A program made the translations under genes and the position numbers. From Luzula sylvatica (Eukaryota > Streptophyta > Magnoliopsida > Poales > Juncaceae), in assembly GCA_946800325.1 (NCBI GenBank), contig OX326958.1:66196366-66260365 (forward strand): a DNA stretch of 64,000 bases. The letters are read 5' to 3'. Position 1 is the stretch's first letter. Each line of letters starts with the position of its first letter. Shown in pieces: positions 22,191 to 34,065 of the stretch. The notes under the pieces were generated by a model, which did not search any database, was not told the origin of the DNA, and worked only from the letters and a program-made list of their open reading frames with translations.

Positions 22191-22969
22191 TTTAGCTGTG
22201 TATGTGTTCTTGAGTTGAGTAGTAATGAAAGAAAATATGCTGATATGTTTATTTGTTAACACAGAAGCTGAGAGAGAAGGCAGGATCAATAATTGAAACG
22301 CAATTAATATCAAAATAATCAAGAGAAGAGGACTTTAACCTACCAAACCTACCCACGACCACGATTTCCATGCCTCTGCGATATATTGTCACGTGGTCAT
22401 TGATCAAGGAGAGGACATGACACGAGAACGTGATCTCCCCATTTTACTTTAAAAAAAGAAGAAAAAAACAAAACGATGCAATAAATTTGCAATGATCTTT
22501 AACATTGTAGTGAAGTAGAATAGTACAGTTTAGTTGGTCTTTTCATTGTGAACGAGAACAACATAATAAAATTTTAAAGATTCATGTACAGTCAAGATCC
22601 GTCGCTGTACTGAGGTCCCTATAAAACAATATCATCATGTATTTTAAATTAATTGTTGAATTGTGTGATATGGATTTTTATCTTTTATATTACATATTTA
22701 ATCTTTTAATTATTAGATGATGCCACGTTGATTAATCTCATTAATTAGTTATTTACTTTTTATTTCTTGCCTGTCACGAAGAGTGAGGTGCAAATGGTAG
22801 TTCAAGAATACAACCCTAGAACTTTAAAATTGAAACTAGCCCAATTCATAAAAACATGTTTTTATTTATATTTTCTTTTACCCTACTATGAATTAAAAAT
22901 TTATTGCTATTTAAATTTTTTTTTGAAAAAATCTATTTTGATTCCTTATCTTTCTTCAAAAGTCTAAAT
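22191..22969. other. Gene-free spacer
   Basis: AT-rich unique-looking sequence; nothing recognised beyond the last bases leading into the foldback repeat. Confidence 0.5.
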
Positions 22970-23640
22970 AAATCATTAATATTTTAATTTGGTCAATCAA
23001 GTCCATTAGTCTTTTAATTTGGTTAAATTGTGTCAACTCATCTATTAACCGATGATTAAACAGTTAACTTGTGTCAAGACAACCATGCCGTGATATATTT
23101 GACGTAATGACAGTCTATGTCATGTCATATTTAATAACGTGACAACATACATTTTTTTAAAAAAAATGTTTAAGTTGCCATATGAGACAATGTCATGACA
23201 GACTATGCCATGTCATATTTGATGATATGACAACATACATTTAAAAAAAAATATTTCAGTTGTGATATGAGGATTTATGACGTTATTTAATAACTTACGA
23301 GATTGTTTTGGAAATATTTTTCGGTATTGTCGCTACTGCGTCGTTATTTAATTCATTGAAAAAATATATGATTTAATAGATCTATTTTTATACCTCAAAA
23401 ATTAGATTCATATTCAATATATTCATAAATAAAATAAAAAAGTATATTGTCATGTCATCAAATATGAAATGTCATAGGTCGTTATGTTATCAAATATGTC
23501 ATGTCATAAATTGTCACGTCACAACTTTATTGTCCAGGCATCAGTTAATGAATGAAATGATCTAATTGAACCAAATTAAAAAGTAAACTTGATTGAATAA
23601 AATAGAAAGTTAAGATTGACCAAATTAAAAAAGACAATAC
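22970..23640. mobile_element. Foldback element with about 200-bp inverted arms
   Basis: The left arm (22970-23165; ttttaatttggtcaatcaagt .. catgtcatatttaataacgtgacaa) is the reverse complement, with mismatches, of the right arm (about 23440-23640). Within the left side a segment of about 60 bases (gtctatgtcatgtcatattta..acatacattt) is repeated at 23203-23262. No coding region. Fits a non-autonomous foldback or Mutator-like MITE; no target duplication could be fixed. Confidence 0.6.
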
Positions 23641-24010
23641 TAATATAATACTAATATTACATATTAAGTTATTATGATTACAAATATAAAATTTTCATCT
23701 TCAATTGCATTCACACTTGATCGTATAATCTTACATGAAATGATAAATAATTAAATAAAATTAATCTACCATGAACGTAGACAATAATAATAGTTCACGT
23801 CATTAAATCAGGATGGTGCAGATTTTTAAGAATTCTTAAAACATGGTATAAAATAATGAACACTTAAATAGTCATAAATAAAATATAATTGTAATAAATC
23901 AATGATTAATTAATTGTCTAAATTATGTTACACATCATAATTTAATAATTGAAATGAATATAACGATTCGACACTAATAAATTGTACAAAATTAAATTAA
24001 AATAAGAATA
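23641..24010 (-). repeat. Helitron-like family copy, truncated
   Basis: Reverse complement of the shared body of 1380-1900 and 60280-60700 (e.g. atttcatgtaagattatacgatcaagtg, atgatgtgtaacataatttag). The GC hairpin end is absent. Confidence 0.55.
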
Positions 24011-24224
24011 TGGATACATTCTAATTGGACGAGAAAGATCTTTGAATGCTCTGGATATCTGCAGTTTCTTCATGAAATGTCCTGTGCAATTTTGTTGTGT
24101 TTTGTGTGTTACTTCGTTCGTATATCTTGCTTGTGTGCGCTCTCTTTAACGTGAAATATCTATCTTGATAATCAATCAGACTCAATTATTTGTTCGGAAT
24201 TGTTTGAGAACATCAATTGAAAAC

Positions 24225-24225
<1 letters not shown>

Positions 24226-24255
<30 letters not shown>

Positions 24256-24257
24256 CC
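24226..24257 (+). repeat. (CAA)n microsatellite
   Basis: About ten uninterrupted CAA units. Confidence 0.95.
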
Positions 24258-24382
24258 ACCTTGCATCATTTATTATTAATTGCAATATGACATTTCATAT
24301 TAATGCAAACGGTACTAATAAGATATGACATTTCATATTAATGCAATATCTACGTGTCAGGAAATTTGATTTTTTTTTTTAT

Positions 24383-24500
24383 TTAGAATAAATGGAGGAG
24401 TCTCGTATGTCCTCTATTTAATATCAATGAGATTTGAACACACAATCTCTCACAACATATGATTTTTTGTATTAAACACTCAACCAACTGGACTATATTA
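24383..24500 (-). repeat. tRNA-derived SINE copy
   Basis: Read on the minus strand: GTTGGTTGAGTGTTTAATAC (A box), AAAAAATCATATGTTGTGAG, then GTGTGTTCAAAT (B box-like) and a tail GAGACTCCTCCATTTATTC. The same order with the same words is found on the plus strand at 61760-61865. Confidence 0.65.
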
Positions 24501-24796
24501 AGTCCACCGGATGGAAATTTGTTCTTATTTTAAATTTATTCTTCCACCCACACACAATTTTGTACTACTAGTTTGTAATAATAGGCTCAGTTAAAATTAT
24601 TAATCGACACATATGATCTCTTGTCTATGTCGTACTACGTATACATAAATAATTTGTTTTGAAATAAAACAAACTTGGTATATTGCAATTAAAAAATATT
24701 TTAAAACATACTTGTGAAATTAATTTTGTCTAAAATATTAAAATATTTAACATTTTTTTTAAAAGATACCCACCGAATGATTGTTTGTCGTTATTG

Positions 24797-24797
<1 letters not shown>

Positions 24798-24845
<48 letters not shown>
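24798..24845. repeat. (TA)n microsatellite
   Basis: About 24 TA units without interruption, directly beside a SINE fragment. Confidence 0.95.
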
Positions 24846-24847
<2 letters not shown>

Positions 24848-24890
24848 ACATATGATTTTATTGTGTTAAACACTCAATCAACTGGGTAAC
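24846..24890 (-). repeat. SINE fragment, same family
   Basis: caacatatgattttattgtgttaaacactcaatcaactggg is the reverse complement of the A-box half of the SINE copies at 24383-24500 and 61735-61862; the B-box half is replaced by the (TA)n tract. Confidence 0.55.
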
Positions 24891-26161
24891 GAGATTATTG
24901 ACTAAAATATTTAACATGAATTCATAAAACAAATAATATATATTTATAAAACATCATATAAGTTAAATCGTAAATATTGGTCTATTATAAATAAAGAAAT
25001 TCTAAGGTGAATATATTTATAAGAATTCGAATCGAATCCAACGGATTCAATTTGCTAAAATATATGTTTGTGTATAGCAGGATATCACTTATCAAAGTTG
25101 AATTTCAATTTGAATTTTGGAAAATAGATTTAACTTAGTGTACATGTTATAACTTATAAATTTTGTTAATAAATAATATTTTTCCTTGATATATATTTAT
25201 AAATTACAATTGAAATATTTGTAATAATTTGAGGTGATCATGCTTAATATAGTTGTAAAAATACGAGAAGTGACTAATTTTTATTCTGAGACCCCATTAT
25301 TATTTTTATTATATAAACAGTAAGTTCTGTTAGAAATAAAATCATAATCAAAATATCGTTAACGTAATTTGAGTATTATGTTTATTACGAATGCATGACA
25401 AAAAAAGAAAACTACCAGATTTTACTGATATGTTGTTATAGAACAATATACTTGTCATCTCTAAATTCATCCGCACTAATTAATGAGTTAACAATTAATG
25501 ATAAATTAAAAAAAATATACTTGTTACAAACTTTACTTATCGAGTTCATATATTCACTTATCACTAACTTATTTAACATATATTAATTTAATATATATTC
25601 ATGTAAATCCGATCTATTTACTTATTTATCAATGTTGCAAATAGTGTTTAGCGGTCCGTAGCATGATGATCAAGACTCGAGTTTTATAACGATATCGAGT
25701 AGCGTGCATTATAGAGAAAGTTATCACGAATGCTGTAATTTGTCGAACATAAAATAATCTTTAAAATAACAAATATTCATATTTAAACATCACAAATAAA
25801 TTTTAAAATAATTAACAATTATTTGAAAATTAGTATTTTCAACAAGTCAGAACATCTCAATCTAAACCAAATAGATTTTTTTTGTTATTTTTCAATCAAA
25901 AGTAATTCTAATTATTATATATTTTCATGTATTTTTTTAATTAAATTCATTTGATTTTTTATAAATTTTATTTATATATAACGGACTAAAAAATTGTAGC
26001 GTGGATCGTTTGCCACTAAAATTAATTATGTCGGTGTAGGGTAACGTTGAGAGAAAACCATTTGTAACCACCTTATTTACTATCTACTCGTACTCATGTG
26101 TCAAAATTACTAATTTACCATAAAATATCACCACTCGTTAACTGTGCTGTCGTGCTTCGCT
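24891..26161. other. Gene-free AT-rich spacer
   Basis: No gene or clear repeat recognised; upstream region of the RNase T2-like gene. Confidence 0.5.
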
Positions 26162-26169
26162 TATTTAAG
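26162..26169 (+). promoter_or_regulatory. Possible TATA box of the RNase T2-like gene
   Basis: TATTTAAG lies 91 bases before the ATG at 26260; a CTT repeat (26225-26246) lies in the presumed leader. Confidence 0.45.
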
Positions 26170-26259
26170 AGAGACCTATGGTTTCTTTAAACCCATGACA
26201 CACTAAAACATATTGGCCATTTATCTTCTTCTTCTTCTTCTTCTTCATTCAGATCGAAA

Positions 26260-28407
26260 ATGGCGAGATCAATTAAGCCTTTTCATCTTCTCCTCTGCAT
26301 GCTTGCCTTCCATTGTCTTTCCTCTTCACTTCCTTCTCAAGCTGCAAAATCAGATTTCTTCTACTTGACCTTTGTGGTACTTTTTGTCAATATCTATATA
26401 ACCATTACATTTCATTAAATTGCAGCCAAATTCTCAACCACTGAGCTTTGGACTCTTTAACATATATGATTAAATTGAACTGCACGAGGATCTATACTGT
26501 ATAATAAGTGCTTAATCTTAAGAATATTTTTCACAAAATTTAAATTTTTAAAAACACGAACCAAATTATAAAAGGGAAATTTGATCAACAATTGGTCACA
26601 CATGGGGAACTTTTGCACGATAAAATTTAATGTAATTAGTTTACATTTACTCTCTTTTTTCTGAGAAAAAGTTCACATTTACTTATTGAAGCCTTAATAA
26701 ATTTTTTTGTGTGTGTTTATGTGAAGTGGCCTGGATCATACTGCAGCGGGGGTAAATCGTGCTGCATGCCAACGTCAGGGACGCCGGCATTAGACTTCTT
26801 CGTAGAGTCGATGGAGACGTACGACAGCTATACCGGCCAGATGGTCACCAATTGCAATTCTACTTGCAAATTCTATGTCAATATAGTATGCATCTATCTT
26901 AAACTCTCTTTTTTTCTTTTACAACTCAAAATTTTGACAAACTTTCAGTTGCACAATAATAAACTTGACGTATTTTAAGTATTCAAATTGTAGATTTCGA
27001 TCAATTTTTAGATAGCAAAATTTGAAAACTCTGTATTTTGAGTTTTGGAGTGGTATATGTAAAACTGATCCTTAAACGCGTAAACAGATTAACTAAAAAA
27101 AATGGATGAACATTATGTATTTTGAGTTTTTGGAGTGGTATATTTTTATTTAATTTTAATTTTCTATGATAAAATATATAATAAATAAAAGATTAAAATT
27201 ATGTATATGACATATAGTTTTTTTAAATTAGTATATGTTAAAAAATATTTATAGTGATTTTAAATTAATAAATTAATAAATTAATAAAATAATACAAAAA
27301 TATGTTTATTAAATTTAAATATGAAAAATAAAGGGATATTTTGGTCAAAAAAAATTATAATACCATGAAATATTCCTATAGGGGTAATTGAAAAAAAAAC
27401 CTTGTATGTAGGGTTTTTTTTGGAGTTTTTTAAAAGTTAGGGTTTTTTTTGTAAATTCAAGAAAAATTAGGGGGTTATTTGTAAATCTGGGGGCAAAGTA
27501 GAATTTCCCTAGATCCAAGTTCAAATTTTGAGCAGCTGAAAAATGTGAGAGATCAGAAAGTAATAAATTAATGACCCACCTGTCACGTGACAGAAAGAGA
27601 TTGGATGGAAATAAACACCCTCAATCAAGCCCAGACTCAGAATTCAATTTTATAATTAATTTTGCATTAACACTCGCCAAATTTAAATATTTATAGCTGA
27701 GGAACTTTATCGATGACATGTTCACATACTGGCCTGATGTGAACTGCCCTGGTAACAATGGAGCAAGCATGTGGCAGTCGACTTTCTGCAAATACGGACC
27801 GTGTTCGAACCTGACTCAGGCTCAATATTTCCAGAACGCTCTCACACTTCGTAAGGATCTCGACCTACTCGTACTGCTCGGAAAGAAGGGTAAGAGGTGG
27901 ATGGATCTCCATACAATGCTGAAATTGAAATGCGATTATATCTTTACTAGTTTAAATTATAGGTCATTAATTGATTTATGTATATGTATACAGGCATTGT
28001 TCCGTCAAAGACGGCATTATATGACCTAGAAGACATTGAGTCTGCATTGCGCAGCAAGTACCCATTCTCATTTGTGGTAGAGTGCAACCGCAACTCGCGT
28101 TGGTGGTTCGGCCAATACCAATTATACAAGATCCGGTAGTGCATTTAATGTCAATGATCTCTACTAGCTATCTTAACTAAATACAAAATTAATATTATCA
28201 CATTGATTCGTGTACCGTACTTACAGGTACTGCATTTCAATGGACGGTAAAAAATTTATTTCTTGTCCCATAAGTCGTGAAACAAATTGCGGAGACAAGG
28301 TCAAGTTTCCCGTTTTCACGTACGACATGCTGGCAGATGGGTTGTCCATGGAAAATGGGATGAGTAATCCTATTGAGATGTCTACTAATAGAGATGATGC
28401 TATGTGA
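26260..28407 (+). CDS. RNase T2-fold secreted protein lacking the catalytic histidines
   Basis: Five exons (26260-26376, 26727-26885, 27697-27889, 27994-28135, 28227-28407) with clean GT..AG borders encode 263 residues. Residues 1-29 form a signal peptide. The fold is plainly that of plant S-like RNases: FVWPGSYCSGGKSCCMPTSG near residues 39-57, paired cysteines throughout, LTQAQYFQNALTLRKDLDLL, and the C-terminal YCISMDGKKFISCPIS block. But the two active sites are gone. CAS I, normally IHGLWP, reads VESMET, and CAS II, normally W-x-HE-x2-KHGTC, reads WQSTFCKYGPC, so both histidines and the glutamate are replaced (H to E, H to S, E to T, H to Y). It therefore should not cut RNA. Non-catalytic T2 relatives known as vegetative storage proteins (ginseng, Calystegia) are a possible parallel. 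Reading frame and splice sites are intact, so it looks like a real gene, not a pseudogene. Intron 2 hosts a MITE end. Confidence 0.85.
27320..27510 (+). repeat. End of a foldback MITE inside intron 2 of the RNase T2-like gene
   Basis: aaagggatattttggtcaaa .. cctataggggtaatt .. ggagttttttaaaagttaggg .. tttccct follows the right end of the 461-1334 element (positions 1160-1334). The opposite end was not found in the intron. Confidence 0.5.
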
Positions 28408-28439
28408 ATTAGTGGCTTTACTTAGATGGGCGAATAGGA

Positions 28440-28592
28440 GCTGCATTGTGAACTCAGTATGTGTCTTGTGGTGTTGTGTTGATGATCAGTGTTTTTCTTC
28501 TTAATAAGGGTGCATTATGCACTCAGTATGTGTCTTTTGGTGTGTGTGTGTGTGTTGTGTTGTGTTGATGATCAGTGTTTTTCTTCTGATTT
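28440..28592 (+). repeat. Tandem duplication in the 3' region of the RNase T2-like gene
   Basis: Two copies of about 70-80 bases share gtgcatt..actcagtatgtgtctt .. gtgttgatgatcagtgtttttcttct; the second also carries a (GT)n expansion. Confidence 0.8.
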
Positions 28593-29173
28593 CATGGCTC
28601 CGTGAACGGAATAATTAAGAACACAGTATTTATGAGTTAGTAGTTCTAATTTACTAATTTGGTCTGTGATGCAAATATATATACCAATATTTCATCGTGC
28701 AAACAAGAGAAAAAAAGGCTATTAACCAAGGTAAACCATAGCTCAAACATTTTGGTTGGTTCTAGTCTGAACTCTGAGATGTTTGTTGGCCTCTGAAACA
28801 AGGAATTTTCCCCTTGATGGTATCATCATCAAATCTTGCCTTTGTAAATGGGGCTTGTACCAAACGTGGGCATGGTTTCATTCGGCCTTATAAGGACTCG
28901 ATTTTGCCTGCCGGATTGAAAGTCCATATGGATTGACTAAAAATATCACGATCCAGCCCATTACTAATTCCTGTCATGAATGTTGGCTTCATTAAATGCT
29001 AGCAGGCCTAAGTTTGTAGCTGCATCCCTAACATAGTAACATGTCAATCACAAATCATATCTTCAATTAATGCATATGCTCCATATTGAGGGCATGTTTG
29101 ATTCGGTGATTACTATGAATTATAAGTTATATATACAGTTGGATAAATTCAAGTTCTCACATGAGGTTACGTC
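28593..29173. other. Gene-free spacer
   Basis: 3' flank of the RNase T2-like gene; nothing recognised. Confidence 0.5.
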
Positions 29174-30364
29174 TAGAAATGTCAATGGGCCGGATAAAAC
29201 CCGAACCCGAACGGATAAAATTCGAACGGGGCGGGTATTATCCGAAAAAAAATACCCGCGGGTCGGGTATTACCCGAAAACAAAATATCCGATTCGGGTT
29301 CGGGTCGGGTTCGGGCGGAGTACTATCCGCCCCGCGGGTAATCCGAACCCGTATCCGAAAATTACCCATATTTTTTTTTTGATGATTTGATCTGGACCGT
29401 TCTTAATATAACCTATCATTGATCCAAATAACCCCATGGCTTCTCTTTCCTCTCGTGAAACCCTAACCCAAATACCTTCGAAGAACAAAACGACGCCCGC
29501 TCCAGAGATTTGGCCGTCGATTCCTCTTCCTGTCACCTACTCGTCCTGCCGTTGTTTCCTCTTCCTGTCACCAGAGATTTGGCCGCATCTCCTCCTCCCA
29601 TCTCCATCTTGTCCTTGATTGTTAATTTACTTGTAAGTGTTCTATTTTCTTTTCTTTTATGGTCGATTTTGTGTATGCGATTTGTTGTTTCTTTCTTTTT
29701 GTGTTTGATTTTTTGTGCGTGATAATCATTGGTTGAGATTGGTACAGTATATAGTTAGATTTTGTGTGTGAAGTAAATTACATGTATAACAAATTGATTG
29801 AAATGAGTGGTTGCCGATTTTTTGTTCTCTCATTTTCGATGCATGCATACCAGATTTCAGTACACACTGGTACCAGATTTCAATACACACTGGTACCAGA
29901 TTTCAATACACACTGGTACCAGATTTCGGCATTCATTATTGTTACTGATTTTATTTCATTTTATGCTTACAAAAGTTCACCCATTAACAATTTGATTTTT
30001 CTTGTTACAGGGTCATAATAATACCAGAAGCCAAAGCAGAGCTTAGAGATGTTATAATTTGAAAGTTTAGGAAATCTAAGGCTTAATTATTGAAGTATTT
30101 GTAATATTATGTTTTTTTAGGGTATTTGTAATAATTTGAACATTTTTAGAGATGTAATTTTTTATGTTTTTAAAAAAATATTCTGAAAATATTATATGAA
30201 TATTTAATTGTGATTTTGTTTTCGGGTAACGGGTATTACCCGCGGGTACAAATTTACCCGCGGGTTCGGGTTCGGGTATGATTTTTTACCCGCGGGTATT
30301 TGAGGTTCGGGTTCGGGTATGGGGAAGGCTTACCTGAACCCGACCCGCCCCGTTGACATCCCTA
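29174..30364. mobile_element. hAT-like non-autonomous element
   Basis: Ends are TAGAAATGTCAATGGGCCGG at the left and, read inward from 30364, TAGGGATGTCAACGGGGCGG. Flanks are 8-bp duplications with one mismatch: GTTACGTC (29166-29173) and GTCACGTC (30365-30372). Both sub-ends are packed with cgggtattacccg / ttcgggttcggg words in opposite orientation. The centre holds a promoter/leader-like stretch (ctcgtgaaaccctaaccc near 29450) and a 23-bp tandem repeat. No transposase. Confidence 0.85.
29849..29927 (+). repeat. 23-bp tandem repeat, about 3.4 copies
   Basis: Unit accagatttcaatacacac+tggt, three near-identical copies (one a/g change) and a partial fourth, inside the hAT-like element. Confidence 0.92.
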
Positions 30365-31390
30365 GTCACGTCAACAGTGACTTTTTTTGAAAAAAATATT
30401 TTTTTTATATTTTGGTCATTTTTTATTTACATTTTGGTCATTTTTTAAAAAAAAAATTATATTTTGGTCTTTTTTTATTTACATTTTGGTCCTTCTTAAT
30501 TTACAATTTGGTCCTTCAAGTTTAAAGAATTATATTAGGGTCTAGGGGCCTCTTTGTAAAAAAAAAAATTAATTTACATTTTAGTCATTTCTTAATTACA
30601 TTTTGATCCTTTTTAGTTGAAAAAACTATATTTTGGTCCTTTTTATTTATATTATGGCCCTTTTAAGTTTAAAAACTTACATTTTGGTCCTTCATATTTA
30701 CATCTTGATCATCTTTTATTTACATGTCGGTCCTTTTTCACATTTCCGAATTTATATTTTGGTCCTTTTTAGTTTTAGTTTACACTTTGGTCTTTTTTTT
30801 TTTTAACATTTAGGTCCTTTTTAATTTAAATTTCGGTCCTTTTAAACATTTGAATTTATATTTTTGTCCTTTTTATTTATAAGTTGGTCATTTTTAGTTC
30901 TAATTTACATTTTTTGATATTTATAAAGTTAAGAAAATTGCTCTTCTATGTTTGCTCCACGTCATCCTTTAGAAAAAAATTTAATTTACATTTTGGTCCT
31001 TTCTTAATTACATTTTGATCCTTTTTAGTTGAAAAAACTATATTTTGGTCCTTTTTATTTACATTTTGGCCCTTTTAAGTTTAAAAACTTACATTTTGGT
31101 CCTTCATATTTACATCTTGATCCTCTTTTATTTACATGTCGGTCCTTTTTCACATTTTCGAATTTATATTTTGGTCCTTTTTAGTTTTAGTTTACACTTT
31201 GGTTTTTTTTTTTAACATTTAGGTCCTTTTTAATTTAAATTTCGGTCCTTTTAAACATTTGAATTTATATTTTTGTCATTTTTATTTATATGTTGGTCAT
31301 TTTTAGTTCTAATTTACATTTTTTGATATTTATAAAGTTAAGAAAATTTCTCTTCTATGTTTGCTCCACGTCATCCTTTACTTTTTCACT
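30365..31390 (+). repeat. Direct duplication of about 409 bp built of 'ttttggtccttttt' repeats
   Basis: A block ending with gctccacgtcatccttta occurs twice, at about 30560-30975 and 30970-31384; equivalent points such as the g of gctccacg (30954 and 31363) are 409 bases apart, and agreement is about 95% by eye. Each copy is itself made of about 15 imperfect repeats of acattttggtcctttttatt. The same short repeat also fills 30385-30560. Confidence 0.88.
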
Positions 31391-34065
31391 TTTTTATATT
31401 TGAATTTCTCACTTTAATTTTGATTGATTTCTTATCATTATCATAGATATCAACTATATACAATTAATATTATTAGTAATTAATGATATCATTATTAATT
31501 TATTTTTAGCCTATTGGTCTTCTTACCGGTTTCAGTTAATGTGATATTTACCCTTTTTTTTTTTTTTAGAGAAATTAAAGTCCTTTTAATGTGGACCACT
31601 TGATCTTGATCAAAAAGATCTATAATATATGATTTTTTATTTTAACATGATCTATATAAACCCACCCATTAAAAAATTACATGAATTTTGGTCCATCGTG
31701 GATCAAGTTCATTCATATTTTTTTGTATAAATTATATATGGAAAAATTTCAAAAAACTCCTTAAATTATTGGATATTATAAAAACTCCTAAATTTATATA
31801 TGTAGTAATTAAAAAAAATTATTTTCTATTAATTTTAAAAAATCTTCATATTTTTGGAGCATATAATAATTAAAAAAATTATTATATATTATATTTATAC
31901 AATTTTAATATTTCATACATTATATATATTTGATTTTTATATTTTTTCCCTGAAAAACTAACACAAAATAATGATAAAAAGAACACAACATAGATATTCT
32001 TTTACAATATATTATTTTACAATAGATAAAAATATAAAATCATGAAATTATTAATAAAATAAACGGACAACGAAAAAAAAATTGATGTTTAAATATATAT
32101 TCTTTTACGATATGTTTTCAATGTGTTTATTTATTATTGCATATTTTATTATTGTTGTTTACGAATTTGGTTAAAATTAATAATAAAAAAAAATAATCAT
32201 TACGTACATATTTACCCTACTAAAAATAAAAAAATATCATGTTTACCCAAAGAATATGACAATGTAATCTCAAAGATAACAATATAACCACAAAAAATAC
32301 ATCGATAAAATTCTAAAATATTATCATGTTACCAATCTCAAGTGACAAAAACTAAAATGTAAAAAATATAACTTCATTGCAAAAATATAACCATATCTAA
32401 AAATATTATTAAATTATAGGGCGTGATTTCTTCTTGTCGGGTTATTAAGGGCGCGTTATTTTTTTTATTGAGAGGGTAGATATGTTGTTTTTATTTTTAA
32501 AGAGGTAAAAATATGATATTTTGGATTTTTAGAAGGGTATATATGCAAAAGGTAAAATAGTAATTTTAAATGTTGTCCGTTAAGTTTAACGGAGAAATTA
32601 GATGGTTTTTAATTTTTTGGCAAAATATGATATTTTAGATTTATGAAAGTGTAAATATTATATTTTAATTTAAAAAAGGATAAATATGTAATTTTAAGTT
32701 TAACAAAAGGTAAATATGTAAATCCCCCTAATATAAAATAAAATATAATATAATATAATAAATAATTCAATATTAATATATTAAAATCATGTATTTTATA
32801 CCAAGAATCAAACAAATATATATATATATATATATACATACATGAATTACCAGATACAACAAATCAAACAACTAACATGGATTATCAAATTTATGAATGA
32901 TGAAATACATGTATTTCACATATTCGTGTATATCAAAATCCCTCGAATCAAACATGCCCAATTTAAATTCACAGGTCATTTTTTTGGGTGCTGATTTGGA
33001 CAGGAAATCATTTTATGATTGCAGGAAATAAATAAATTTACCTTTTTGCCCACCATTAATGTCTTTGTTAATTGTTCAATAAAAACCTGATTTTATCTTG
33101 TATGTTAATTTGTTCTCAATTAATATTCAACCACTCAATTATTTATTTCATTAGATATAATATACATTATACAACGCCTACCATTTATTCTTAATCATTT
33201 TGTAGAAAATAATATGATCATGAATTCTATTTACAAAGAAAATATTCATAAATCAAATAAAAGTACGAGTAATGTCATTTGTTAATCATAACATAATTCT
33301 TACAACGAAATAGAACAAAATAAAATTCTGAAACCTAATCCCTAAATTAAAATATTAAAATCAGAACTAATATTTATGAATTACCAAAATAAAAATTATA
33401 ACTACTATTTAGATCAATGAATCTGGAAATACTATTATTAATATCATTTATTCCACTGCTATTTTGACATAACTTTCTTTTCATAAAAATCTCGAAGAGT
33501 TTCAAGCAACTCATCACGATTGTTAAACATAAAAAAAATAGAAATTTCATTTGTTTAAAAATAATTAATTTAACAAATACTGATCATCAATAAATTCAAA
33601 AGATTCATGTATGTTATGTAAACTTAGGAACTTGTAGAAAATTTGATATAAAATGACGTCACTCCTTTTAAAACGATATTATGAAAGTGAATTTATAATT
33701 TTTTACGGACACTTGATTATTTTTTATTAATAATTTGTTAAAAAAAATACTGTAATTTTTTTTTAATATGGGAAGAAGATTTGAGTTGTTATATATGTCT
33801 ATTTTCCTGCACTCCGCATTTATTGAAATTGAAATCATGTGTAAAGACTTAAGAATTAATCATAAAATCCTAGTTGCTATATATTTTCATGGCATTAATG
33901 ATGGGTAAAAAAGTAATTTTGCTCAGAGAGTATTTCCGGCAAGCATAACATGTATTGATGTCCGAATCCGCACCCTTTTTTTTATTTTTTTGAGGGAGTA
34001 AATTCACAAGTCATATCCTATGGAAAGGAAAGTGCGATACATGTGCACTTTCTTATATTAAAAGT
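31391..34065. other. AT-rich spacer with degenerate MITE pieces
   Basis: 31735-32200 matches the internal part of the 461-1334 element (ttttaatatttcatacatta .. aatttttatattttt .. gatgtttaaatatatattctttta). 32205-32260 and 32475-32545 are inverted to each other (tttacccta..atatcatgttta / gaggtaaaaatatgatattt), suggesting another small foldback element ending near 32735. A (TA)n tract lies at 32816-32836. 32850-34065 shows nothing recognisable. Confidence 0.45.
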
